Origin: Massilia sp. UBA2709
GTDB lineage: Bacteria > Pseudomonadota > Gammaproteobacteria > Burkholderiales > Burkholderiaceae_D
DNA length: 12,073 bases
Assembly (NCBI GenBank): GCA_002354135.1
Contig: DEKZ01000184.1
Location: 1-12,073 of the forward strand
Direction: 5' to 3'
Below the pieces are notes generated by a model. That model was not told the DNA's origin. It made no database searches and worked only from the letters and a program-made list of their open reading frames with translations. Shown piece by piece: positions 1-6,466 of the stretch. The position numbers and the translations under genes are program-made. Every line of letters starts with the position of its first letter. Positions within the stretch are counted from its first letter, which is position 1.

Positions 1-45
1 CTGCCCGCCGCCGCGCGCGCTTGAGGAGACCGCGCCGCCCTCGGC

Positions 46-735
46 TCAGGCGGGCGGCAGCGACACCGTATCAGCCGCCTCCGGCGCAATGATCCCGTCC
101 GGCGTCGGCGTCTTGTCGCGGAACTCGCATAAATCGTTGATGATGCAGTTCCAGCATTTCGGGCGCCGCGCCACGCAGGTGTAACGCCCATGCAGGATCA
201 GCCAGTGGTGGGCGTCCTGCAGGAAGTCCCTGGGCACGAACTTGAGGAGCTTCCTTTCCACCTCGTCGACGTTCTTGCCCGGCGCGATTTTCGTGCGGTT
301 CGAGACGCGGAAGATGTGGGTGTCGACCGCCATGGTCGGCTCGCCAAAAGCCGTGTTCAGCACCACGTTCGCGGTCTTGCGGCCCACGCCCGGCAGGGCT
401 TCCAGGGCTTCGCGCTCGCGCGGCACTTCCCCGCCATACTGCTCGACCAGGATCTGGCAGGTCGCCATCACGTTCTTGGCCTTGGTGTTGTACAGGCCGA
501 TGGTCGAGATATAACTCTTCAGTTCGTCCAGCCCCAGGTCGAGGATGGCCTGGGGCGTGTTCGCCACCGGATACAGGCGGCGCGTGGCCTTGTTCACGCC
601 GACGTCGGTCGACTGGGCCGACAGCAGCACCGCGATCAGCAGTTCGAAGGGCGTCGTGTATTCGAGTTCGGTGGTCGGCTTCGGGTTGGCGTCGCGAAAG
701 CGGGTAAAGATCTCGAGGCGTTTGGCTGGATTCAT
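46..735 (-). CDS. nth: Endonuclease III (DNA glycosylase/AP lyase)
   Basis: Base-excision repair enzyme that removes oxidised pyrimidines and cleaves the resulting abasic site by beta-elimination, acting on chromosomal DNA in the cytoplasm. The 229-residue product has the helix-hairpin-helix LPGVGRKTA at about 114-122 with the catalytic lysine K120, the catalytic aspartate D138 in AVDTH, and a C-terminal [4Fe-4S] loop with cysteines 187, 194, 197 and 203 (C-x6-C-x2-C-x5-C). These numbers coincide with the E. coli enzyme as I recall it. The protein runs about 18 residues past the usual 211-residue length in a proline/alanine-rich tail of no obvious function. Its ATG overlaps the rsxB stop codon (ATGA), so it is the second gene of a translationally coupled pair. 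Identification is very secure. Confidence 0.97.
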   Translation of the reverse strand: MNPAKRLEIFTRFRDANPKPTTELEYTTPFELLIAVLLSAQSTDVGVNKATRRLYPVANTPQAILDLGLDELKSYISTIGLYNTKAKNVMATCQILVEQYGGEVPREREALEALPGVGRKTANVVLNTAFGEPTMAVDTHIFRVSNRTKIAPGKNVDEVERKLLKFVPRDFLQDAHHWLILHGRYTCVARRPKCWNCIINDLCEFRDKTPTPDGIIAPEAADTVSLPPA

Positions 736-1442
736 TTTTTCTCGTCAGGCGGCGTGCCGGCTGCACGCTGGCGTGCGCGTTCCATCGCGGCGGCGATGAT
801 GGCGCGCTTGCGCTCTTTCTCGGCCAGTTCTTCCGGCGTGTTCGTGGCTTCGGCGGTGACCGCGCGCATCTTCTCCACGGCCTTGGCGGCCAGGCGCGCA
901 TCGTTTTCCTCGCGTTCGCGCGTCAGGCGCTCGCTGCGGAAGTCGTGGCGCGCACGGGCGGCGTCGGCCGCTTCCTGCGACCAGGCGGCCCAGCCGGTCG
1001 CATCGCCGGTGACCGGGATCATGCTGATGCAGTCGACCGGGCAGGGCGCCACGCACAGGTCGCAGCCGGTGCACAGGCTAGGCAGGATGGTGTGCATCTG
1101 CTTGGCAGCGCCGGTGATGGCGTCGACCGGGCAGGCCTGGATGCACAGGGTGCAGCCGATGCACAGGTTCTCGTCAATGAAGGCGACCGGGCGCGGACGT
1201 TCGACGCCGTTGGCGGGATTGATCGGGATCACGGGACGCCCGGTGACCGAGGCGAGACGGCGCACACCCTCCAGGCCGCCTGGCGGGCACTGGTTGATCT
1301 CGGCTTCCCCGCTGGCTATTGCTTCCGCGTAGGGACGACAGGCCGGATACCCGCACTTGGTGCACTGGGTCTGCGGCAGCAGGTCTTCAATCTGGTCGGC
1401 AAGAGTCTTGGTCACGATGGCGCGGCGGGGTAAAGCCGACAT
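732..1442 (-). CDS. rsxB: RnfB/RsxB-type polyferredoxin, stand-alone form
   Basis: Iron-sulfur electron carrier related to subunit B of the Rnf/Rsx complex. From the ATG at 1442 it has 236 residues. An N-terminal Fe-S domain carries C27, C30, C35 and C52 (CTKCGYPAC...C). Two ferredoxin motifs follow: C94-x2-C-x2-C-x3-C104 and C124-x2-C-x2-C-x3-C134. From about residue 155 the tail is charged, alanine-rich and probably helical or coiled-coil (ERLTREREENDARL..., ELAEKERKRA). Unlike E. coli RsxB there is no N-terminal membrane segment, and no other rnf genes are in the window, so a soluble protein is inferred. The start is uncertain: a GTG at 1415 (VTKTLADQ) would give 227 residues, and neither start has a strong ribosome binding site. 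Downstream nth overlaps by 4 bases. Confidence 0.9.
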   Translation of the reverse strand: MSALPRRAIVTKTLADQIEDLLPQTQCTKCGYPACRPYAEAIASGEAEINQCPPGGLEGVRRLASVTGRPVIPINPANGVERPRPVAFIDENLCIGCTLCIQACPVDAITGAAKQMHTILPSLCTGCDLCVAPCPVDCISMIPVTGDATGWAAWSQEAADAARARHDFRSERLTREREENDARLAAKAVEKMRAVTAEATNTPEELAEKERKRAIIAAAMERARQRAAGTPPDEKK

Positions 1443-1598
1443 TATCCAACAAATGCGCGACAAAAGCCCGGATGGCGCGCCCTTGCTTGTTGTTTCGTCC
1501 AGTAAGTGGCGCAACGAACAGATGTTCAAGGTCAGTATTGGTCTACTAGTGAAATCGGCCAGGCGCCTCCGCGCAGCCACCTTTTCACGAGGAAAAAC

Positions 1599-2036
1599 AT
1601 GAACAAACACCTCATCGCCAAAGCCCTGGTCGCGGTCCTGCTGGCCGCCAACGCACCGGCTTTTGCCCAGCACGGCCACGACCGCGTCCAGGAGCGCAGG
1701 GAAGAGCGCCGCGACGACCGCCGCGACTATCGCGACGAACGGCGCGAGGAGCGCCGCGAGTACCGGGACGAACGCCGCGAAGACCGGCGTGACTATCGCG
1801 ACGAACGCCGCGAAGAGCGCAGGGCGGCCCGCCGCGGCGCCGGTCCGCGCCACGACCTCTACCGCGGCCAGCGCCTGCCGGCGACCTACCACCACAAGCA
1901 GTACGTGGTCGACAACTGGCGCGCGCACCGCCTGAGCGCCCCGCCCCGCGGCTACCACTGGGTGCAAGTGGGCAACGATTACGTGCTGGCGGCGATTGCC
2001 ACCGGCATCATTGCGAGCGTCCTGCTCGGCAATTAA
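1599..2036 (+). CDS. Exported RcnB-like protein with Arg/Glu/Asp-rich repeats
   Basis: A 145-residue exported protein. Residues 1-23 form a signal peptide (MNKHLIAKALV...APAFA, cleavage before QHGHD). Residues 30-80 are an extremely charged low-complexity tract containing three 11-residue repeats of the type YRDERREERRE. The C-terminal part (about 87-145) matches the RcnB-like pattern: PPRGYHWVQVGNDYVLAAI followed by a hydrophobic end that may be a membrane-associated segment. E. coli RcnB is a periplasmic protein of nickel/cobalt homeostasis. A metal role here is only inferred, since many RcnB-domain proteins are uncharacterised. I chose the ATG at 1599 because CACGAGGA lies just upstream and the signal peptide begins there; the in-frame ATG at 1506 would place about 31 non-signal residues ahead of it. 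A small ORF follows 19 bases downstream. Confidence 0.85.
   Translation: MNKHLIAKALVAVLLAANAPAFAQHGHDRVQERREERRDDRRDYRDERREERREYRDERREDRRDYRDERREERRAARRGAGPRHDLYRGQRLPATYHHKQYVVDNWRAHRLSAPPRGYHWVQVGNDYVLAAIATGIIASVLLGN
1728..1826 (+). repeat. 33-base tandem repeat, three copies, in the RcnB-like gene
   Basis: Three consecutive 33-base units encode YRDERREERRE, YRDERREDRRD and YRDERREERRA (residues 44-54, 55-65, 66-76). The preceding ERREERRDDRRD looks like a degenerate further copy. The units differ mainly at synonymous positions and at E/D exchanges, so this is a diverged protein-level repeat, not a recent perfect duplication. Confidence 0.8.
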
Positions 2037-2055
2037 GACAAGCAAGGAGAACAGC

Positions 2056-2268
2056 ATGCAGGAATGGATCATTGCCCCGTTGCTGGCGACCGACCCGACG
2101 GGTGCGCCGGTGCGCAGCCCTCATGAGGGAGGCGGAGCAGGGGAGGACAGGCCGGATGAGCGCTCGGGCGAGCGCCGTGGTCCCGACCGCCGCGATACGC
2201 ACAAGGACGACAGCGATGCCGAATTCGGCCGCGGCGAAGACCGCCGGGACGATCCGCGCCAGGGATAG
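2056..2268 (+). CDS. Small hydrophilic hypothetical protein
   Basis: A 70-residue ORF beginning MQEWIIAPLLATDPTG and continuing as a very hydrophilic, probably disordered stretch rich in Asp, Arg, Glu and Gly (ERSGERRGPDRRDTHKDD, GRGEDRRDDPRQG). Support for real translation is a near-consensus ribosome binding site (AAGGAGA at 2044-2050, five bases before the ATG), close spacing after the RcnB-like stop, and a strong terminator 32 bases downstream. I do not recognise a family. Its charge pattern resembles the repeat tract of its upstream neighbour, so a shared partner or origin is possible but unproven. With only 70 codons and biased composition it could still be a chance ORF. Confidence 0.55.
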   Translation: MQEWIIAPLLATDPTGAPVRSPHEGGGAGEDRPDERSGERRGPDRRDTHKDDSDAEFGRGEDRRDDPRQG

Positions 2269-2300
2269 CTTGGCGCGTGCCCGATCGGGTATGGGAAATG

Positions 2301-2330
2301 AAAAATGCCGCGGCGATCCGCGGCATTTTT
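2301..2330. terminator. Bidirectional intrinsic terminator
   Basis: Perfect 13-base-pair hairpin: AAAAATGCCGCGG (2301-2313), loop CGAT, CCGCGGCATTTTT (2318-2330). It has a T run on both strands. It lies between the end of the plus-strand RcnB-like/small-ORF unit and the end of the minus-strand lipoprotein operon, so it can serve both. Confidence 0.9.
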
Positions 2331-2367
2331 TCATTCAGCCGGCCTGGCCGGCCGGTCTGGTCGGTCC

Positions 2368-2976
2368 TTATTGCCCTGCCGCCGCTGCCGGCGCCGGGTT
2401 GGCGAGGGCCTGGAGGAAGGCCGGGTCGTCGAACAGCTGGCCGGCCAGCTTGCGGTAGAGTCCCTGGTACTGGCCCGCCGCCAGAGGAATGGCCACCGCG
2501 CCGACGAACGAGGACTCCCAGCTGGCGTCGGTCCTCAGGGTGCGGTCGTATTTCACCGTCTGGCCCTGGGTGACGACAAAGCGTGCGCCCAGCTTCGCCG
2601 TGCCCTGGCCGATTGCCGCGTCGGCGTCGCTTTCGGTCAGCGTGCCGCTGATGACGGTCTGCGAAGCCGGATCGAGCAGTCCTGCCGCGTCCAGTTCGAC
2701 ACGCAGCGTCTCTTTCAGGTACTGCGCGAACGAGCCATTGTACGGCGACTGCACTTGCGAACCGCGCAGGCTCACGCCCTTGTCCATGTCGGCCGCCTGG
2801 CCGGGAGCGAGCGTGAAACTGCCCAGGTTGGCGCGCGCCGGGCCGGCGACGCGCAGCTTGGCAGTATTGTCGATGCTTGCCTGCGGGGCGCCCATCGGCA
2901 TGGCGCAACCGGTCAGTTGCAGGACGATTGCCGCCGCCGCGGCCAGGCCGAAGCCACGAAATGCTTTATAGGTCAT
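2368..2976 (-). CDS. Putative outer-membrane lipoprotein, second gene of pair
   Basis: A 202-residue predicted lipoprotein. A short basic start (MTYKAFRGFG), a hydrophobic stretch and the lipobox LTGC (lipidated Cys24) make up the signal. The +2 residue is alanine, consistent with sorting to the outer membrane in classical rules. The mature part contains strand-forming motifs such as GSFTLAPGQ, VISGTLTESDAD and GARFVVTQGQTVKYDRTLRT, and ends in an Ala/Pro-rich tail. The pattern of a basal lipoprotein domain resembles YajG-type or ABC-transport-auxiliary lipoproteins, but I cannot assign a family with confidence. Its ATG follows the stop of the upstream lipoprotein gene by 10 bases, with GAGGAGA as ribosome binding site, so the two are almost certainly one transcript ending at the 2301-2330 hairpin. 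Confidence 0.85.
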   Translation of the reverse strand: MTYKAFRGFGLAAAAAIVLQLTGCAMPMGAPQASIDNTAKLRVAGPARANLGSFTLAPGQAADMDKGVSLRGSQVQSPYNGSFAQYLKETLRVELDAAGLLDPASQTVISGTLTESDADAAIGQGTAKLGARFVVTQGQTVKYDRTLRTDASWESSFVGAVAIPLAAGQYQGLYRKLAGQLFDDPAFLQALANPAPAAAAGQ

Positions 2977-2986
2977 TCTTGTCTCC

Positions 2987-3607
2987 TCAGTTGTTGAAGG
3001 TCGCCTGTTGCGACAGGTCGTTCAGTGCGTTGGCGATGACCTGGCGTGTCATCGTGCGGATGGCGTCTTCCATGTTGGCCGACTTCGTCGCATTCGCCGG
3101 TGCGTCGGTAGCGCCCAGCGAGGTATGGATGGCGTGGCGGGCGCTGGTGACAACCGGCGTGGTCTGGCCCGGCGCCAGGTAGGTCAGCTTGCATTCGTAG
3201 ACATCGGTGACGACGTTGCCTGCCAGGCCGAAGGTCAGGCCGGTGACAAAGCCTTTGGCAGCGGCGTTCTGGCCATCGAGCGGCACGTTGTTCAGTTCCA
3301 CGTTCAGCCTGGCGCTGCCGCTGCCGCTGCCGCTGGCCACCGTCGAGAACAGGCCGCTTGCGGCCACCTGTTCCTGCACCTGGGCGCGCAGGAATTCGGT
3401 TGCGCGCGGATTCGGCGCGCCGCGGGACTGGAAGTCGAAGGTGAGTGCAACCGGTTTCGGGTTGGCGACTTTCTTGAACTGGGCGACCGGAACGTCGCGG
3501 GTGGCGGTGTCGACGTAGAAGCTGGCGCAACCGGTGAGCAGGGCGGAGCCCGCCAACAGCGCGGCGCTGGCGGCGCGACGAAGCGCGCTGCCGATCGAGG
3601 TATTCAT
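2987..3607 (-). CDS. Putative outer-membrane lipoprotein, first gene of pair
   Basis: A 206-residue predicted lipoprotein with a basic start (MNTSIGSALRR), an alanine/leucine-rich hydrophobic core and the lipobox LLTGC (Cys27, alanine at +2). The mature protein has a flexible GSGSGSA stretch near the middle, encoded by a GCTGCC hexanucleotide run, then NVELNNVPLDGQ and a small glycine/hydrophobic segment (GFVTGLTFGLAGNVV). A polar C-terminal region includes a helix-like AIRTMTRQVIANALNDL. I do not recognise a named family. I chose the ATG at 3607 because AAGGGG lies upstream and the lipoprotein signal begins there; the same frame is open further upstream but without a signal-like sequence. 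It is co-transcribed with the next lipoprotein gene, 10 bases away. Confidence 0.85.
   Translation of the reverse strand: MNTSIGSALRRAASAALLAGSALLTGCASFYVDTATRDVPVAQFKKVANPKPVALTFDFQSRGAPNPRATEFLRAQVQEQVAASGLFSTVASGSGSGSARLNVELNNVPLDGQNAAAKGFVTGLTFGLAGNVVTDVYECKLTYLAPGQTTPVVTSARHAIHTSLGATDAPANATKSANMEDAIRTMTRQVIANALNDLSQQATFNN
3314..3335 (-). repeat. GCTGCC hexanucleotide run inside the lipoprotein gene
   Basis: Three full GCTGCC units plus GCTG, encoding the Gly-Ser alternation in the protein. Length changes by slippage would keep the reading frame and only alter a flexible linker. Confidence 0.7.
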
Positions 3608-3665
3608 TGTTGTATCCCCTTTATGGTTTTGGAAGCGGCGCATGCCGCCAGCAGAGAATACCGTA

Positions 3666-3679
3666 TTGACAATTGGCAA
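3666..3679. promoter_or_regulatory. Near-palindrome upstream of the lipoprotein operon
   Basis: TTGACAATTGGCAA is symmetric except at one base pair (TTG-x-CAATTG-x-CAA). It lies about 60 bases upstream of the first lipoprotein gene in an AT-rich stretch that should contain its promoter. I could not identify a convincing -35/-10 pair, so an operator role is only a suggestion. Confidence 0.25.
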
Positions 3680-3720
3680 ATTCTCACCATTTGTCACAAG
3701 CACCGCGCACCCAAATGAAA

Positions 3721-3754
3721 ACAGCCCCGGCACCTGGAAGGCGGCCGGGGCTGT
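3721..3754 (-). terminator. Terminator after phaZ
   Basis: An 11-base-pair GC-rich stem, ACAGCCCCGGC (3721-3731) with GCCGGGGCTGT (3744-3754), and a 12-base loop. On the minus strand it is followed by TTTCATTTGG, a modest T-rich tail. It begins 16 bases past the phaZ stop codon. Confidence 0.75.
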
Positions 3755-3770
3755 CGGGGACGCGCCGCGC

Positions 3771-5006
3771 TTAGCGGAATTCGCGGATGAACTCGCCGAT
3801 CTTCGGGCAGATGATTTCGCGCCAGCGGCGGCCAGAGAAGATGCCGTAATGGCCGGCCTTCTCGGCGACATAATCGCGGTGCATGTTCTCGGGGATGCCG
3901 CTGCACAGCTCGTGGGCGGCCTGGGTCTGGCCGGCGCCGGAGATGTCGTCAAGCTCGCCTTCGATGGTGAACAGGGCGACCGTCTTGATGTCCTGCGGAC
4001 GCACCAGCTTGCCGCCGACTTCCCAGGTGCCTTTCGGCAGGCGGTGTTCCTGGAACACGGTCTTGATCGTCTCGAGGTAATACTCGGCCGGCATGTCCAG
4101 CACGGCGTTGTACTCGTCGTAGAACTTGCGGTGGCTCTCGGCCGATTCCTCGTCGCCGCGCACCAGGTGCTGGTAGAACTCGCGGTGGCTCTGGGCGTGG
4201 CGGCCCGGGTTCATGGCGATGAAGCCGGCGTGCTGGAGGAAGCCCGGATAGACCTTGCGCCCGAAGCCCGGGTAGTTGCCCGGCACCGAGTAGATCACGG
4301 TGTTCTCGAACCACGAGAACGGCTTCTCGGTGGCCAGGTCGTTCACCGCGGTGGGCGACTTGCGCGGGTCGATCGGGCCGCCCATCATCGTCATCGTCTT
4401 CGGCAGTTTCGGATCGTTGTCGCTGGCCATCAGCGAGATTGCGGCCAGCACCGGCACGGTCGGCTGGCACACGGAAATCACGTGCACGTCGGGTCCGAGC
4501 GTGCGGATGAAGTCCTGCACGTAGTAGATGTAGTCGTCGAGGTGGAAGGGGCCTTCGGACAGCGGCACCATGCGCGCATCGACCCAGTCGGTAATGAACA
4601 CGTCGTGGTCGGTCAGCAGGGCGCGCACGGTGTCGCGCAGCAGGGTGGCGTGGTGGCCCGAGAGCGGGGCGACCAGCAGCACGGTCGGCTGGTCGAGCGC
4701 CTTGAAAGCCGCGTCAGGCAGGTCTTTCTTGAAGTGCAGCAGCTTGCAGAACGGCTTGTTGACGGCAACACGCTCGATGATGTTGACGGTCTCGCCCTTG
4801 ATCGTGGTGGTGTCGATGCCGAACGCCGGTTTTTCGTAGTCCTTGCCCAATCGGTACATCAGCTCGTACCCGGCGGCGATACGCTGGGAGAACGGGGTGT
4901 GGGCGAAAGGGGAAACCGGGTTCGAGAACAGCTTCGACGACGCATCCGCCCATTGCATCAGCGGGGTCAGGAAGGAGCGTTGCATCTCGTGCAGTTGATA
5001 GAGCAT
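3771..5006 (-). CDS. phaZ: Intracellular polyhydroxyalkanoate depolymerase
   Basis: Hydrolyses stored poly-3-hydroxybutyrate granules in the cytoplasm to release hydroxyacyl units for carbon and energy. The 411-residue length and the start MLYQLHEMQRSFLTPL are typical of the Ralstonia PhaZa1 family, with no signal peptide. It is an alpha/beta-hydrolase fold enzyme. The family uses a cysteine nucleophile, seen here as C180 in VISVCQPTVPV. The probable acid is D353 in EGELDD and the histidine is H386 in EKAGHYGIF. The start is supported by GAAGGA seven bases upstream. It appears to be monocistronic, with its own promoter candidate (-10 TATAAT at 5062-5067) and terminator (3721-3754). No PHA synthase, phasin or PhaR gene is in the window. 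Confidence 0.93.
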   Translation of the reverse strand: MLYQLHEMQRSFLTPLMQWADASSKLFSNPVSPFAHTPFSQRIAAGYELMYRLGKDYEKPAFGIDTTTIKGETVNIIERVAVNKPFCKLLHFKKDLPDAAFKALDQPTVLLVAPLSGHHATLLRDTVRALLTDHDVFITDWVDARMVPLSEGPFHLDDYIYYVQDFIRTLGPDVHVISVCQPTVPVLAAISLMASDNDPKLPKTMTMMGGPIDPRKSPTAVNDLATEKPFSWFENTVIYSVPGNYPGFGRKVYPGFLQHAGFIAMNPGRHAQSHREFYQHLVRGDEESAESHRKFYDEYNAVLDMPAEYYLETIKTVFQEHRLPKGTWEVGGKLVRPQDIKTVALFTIEGELDDISGAGQTQAAHELCSGIPENMHRDYVAEKAGHYGIFSGRRWREIICPKIGEFIREFR

Positions 5007-5056
5007 ATAAATCCTTCTTCGGTGAAGCGCTTCGCGCTTGTGCGCGAATTTTGATC

Positions 5057-5090
5057 AAATCATTATAGGCTTAAATCATTTACGGATGGA
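5057..5090 (-). promoter_or_regulatory. Candidate phaZ promoter with overlapping direct repeats
   Basis: On the minus strand a perfect -10 box TATAAT (5062-5067) lies about 55 bases before the phaZ ATG; the -35 region is weak (TTTCCA-like, spacing 18-19). Two AATGATTT octamers, 16 bases apart (5057-5064 and 5073-5080), flank and overlap the -10 box, a layout that fits an operator. The leader also holds the palindrome GAAGCGCTTC (5024-5033). Confidence 0.45.
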
Positions 5091-5186
5091 AATTTCTGTT
5101 CCGTCCGGCCAGCGTTTGATCCGCGCTTGGAAGGTTTATAGCACCGTTTTTGATAGGGCGTCCGTGATGCGACACACATAAAAACA

Positions 5187-5210
5187 AATGCCCCGGCGGG
5201 CCGGGGCATT
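5187..5210 (-). terminator. Terminator after the ferredoxin-NADP reductase gene
   Basis: Perfect 10-base-pair stem AATGCCCCGG/CCGGGGCATT with loop CGGG. On the minus strand it is followed by TTTGTTTTTATG. It starts about 30 bases past the reductase stop codon. The plus strand also has a T run a few bases away, so it may be weakly bidirectional. Confidence 0.85.
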
Positions 5211-5239
5211 GTCGCTTTTTTTTAACTGAACGGTCGTTC

Positions 5240-6337
5240 TTAATCGAAGACCGGGGTCTCGACGCCGAGGATCTTGTGCAGTTTCGGCGAGGTCGTCGTG
5301 TACTGCATGTGGATCTTCTTGTCCGGGAAGATGTACGGCGCGGCGCCGAAGGCGGCCAGCGCGGCTTCGTGGAAGCCCGACAGGATCAGCTTCTTCTTGC
5401 CCGGGTAGGTGTTGATGTCACCCACGGCGAAGATGCCCGGCACGTTGGTTTCGAACTTCTCGGTGTCCATCACCTTGAGCTGCTTGCGCTCGATGTCCAG
5501 GCCCCACTCGGCGATCGGGCCGAGCTTCGGCGACAGGCCGAAGAAGACCATCAGCATGTCCAGCGGCACGCGGCGGGTGACGCCGTCGGCGCCGGTGACC
5601 TTCACTTCGGACAGCTGGCCGTCCTTTTCGTCGAAGCCGGTGACCTGGCCGGTGATCAGCTGCATTTCGTACTCTTCGCACAGCTGCTTCATCTTGGCGA
5701 CCGAGGCCGGGGCGGCGCGGAAGTCCTCGCGGCGGTGCACCAGCACGACCGACTCGGCCTTGCCGACGAAGTTCAGGGCCCAGTCCAGGGCGGAGTCGCC
5801 GCCGCCGCAGATGACCAGGTTCTTGCCTTCGAACAGCGCCGGGTCCTTGACGCGGTAGAACAGCTGGCTGTTCTCGAACTTCTCGATGCCTTCGACCTTG
5901 ATCGTGCGCGCCTGGAACGAACCGACGCCGGCAGCGATGAAGATGGTCTTGGTGATGAACTGGGTGCCGGTCGAGGTCTCGACGTTGAAGCGGCCGTCTT
6001 CGCGGCGCTGCACGGTCGTCACTTCCTGGCCCAGGTGGAAGGTCGGCTCGAAAGGCTCGATCTGCTTGAGCAGGTTGTCGGTCAGTTCCTGGCCGGTGCA
6101 CACGGGCACGGCAGGGATATCGTAGATCGGCTTGTCCGGATACAGTTCCACGCACTGGCCGCCGACGGCCGGCAGCGAGTCGATGACGTGGGCCTTGATC
6201 TCGAGCAGGCCGAGTTCGAAGACCTGGAACAGGCCGACCGGGCCCGCGCCGATGATGACGGCGTCGGCGTCGATGGCGCCGGCGAACGAACTGTTAGGGG
6301 CGATGCTGCCCGCATCGTGGGTGGCACTGATAGTCAT
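5240..6337 (-). CDS. Thioredoxin-reductase-like ferredoxin-NADP reductase
   Basis: Flavoprotein that exchanges electrons between NADP(H) and ferredoxin or flavodoxin in the cytoplasm. The 365-residue protein has an N-terminal FAD dinucleotide fold with GAGPVG (30-35), a central NAD(P) fold with GGGDSA (178-183) followed by VHRREDFRA (200-208), and the C-terminal FAD-contacting motif GIFAVGDINTYPGKKKL (301-317). It lacks the redox CxxC of true thioredoxin reductase, which separates the YumC-type ferredoxin reductases from TrxB. The first 20 or so residues are a low-complexity extension not needed by the fold. An AGGA motif precedes the ATG. The gene lies 129 bases downstream of fdxA on the same strand, so FdxA is the likely partner (inference). 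An intrinsic terminator follows. Confidence 0.93.
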   Translation of the reverse strand: MTISATHDAGSIAPNSSFAGAIDADAVIIGAGPVGLFQVFELGLLEIKAHVIDSLPAVGGQCVELYPDKPIYDIPAVPVCTGQELTDNLLKQIEPFEPTFHLGQEVTTVQRREDGRFNVETSTGTQFITKTIFIAAGVGSFQARTIKVEGIEKFENSQLFYRVKDPALFEGKNLVICGGGDSALDWALNFVGKAESVVLVHRREDFRAAPASVAKMKQLCEEYEMQLITGQVTGFDEKDGQLSEVKVTGADGVTRRVPLDMLMVFFGLSPKLGPIAEWGLDIERKQLKVMDTEKFETNVPGIFAVGDINTYPGKKKLILSGFHEAALAAFGAAPYIFPDKKIHMQYTTTSPKLHKILGVETPVFD

Positions 6338-6412
6338 GCACTCAATCCTGTTGATTTTTTAAAAGAGGGGGCGGTGACGCGATGGCCGCTAGTGTGCCAT
6401 GGATGTCGTGAG

Positions 6413-6447
6413 CCTGCTGGCGGCGGTTGAAAACCGCGGGCAGCAGG
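6413..6447 (-). terminator. Hairpin between fdxA and the reductase gene
   Basis: CCTGCTG (6413-6419) pairs with CAGCAGG (6441-6447), and inside it GCGGTT pairs with AACCGC around a GAA loop; a 3-by-3 mismatch separates the two stems. There is no T run, so this may be an inefficient terminator, an attenuator or an mRNA-stabilising stem that lets some fdxA transcripts continue into the reductase gene. Confidence 0.3.
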
Positions 6448-6466
6448 TCACGTGACGTACATTAAC

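Noticed and set aside
1..24. Possible 3' end of a plus-strand gene (frame 1 ends in TGA at 22-24)
   Set aside because: Seven codons are too few to tell a real gene end from a random stop.
1443..2072. N-terminal extension of rsxB to an in-frame ATG at 2072, giving about 446 residues
   Set aside because: The extra residues are the antisense reading of the RcnB-like gene and its leader, with Val/Ala-rich low complexity and no ferredoxin features. The family start lies at 1442 or 1415.
3534..5054. Long plus-strand ORF opposite phaZ, and similar long antisense ORFs opposite nth/rsxB and the ferredoxin reductase
   Set aside because: These are antisense frames kept open by third-position GC bias; the minus-strand products are clear family members.
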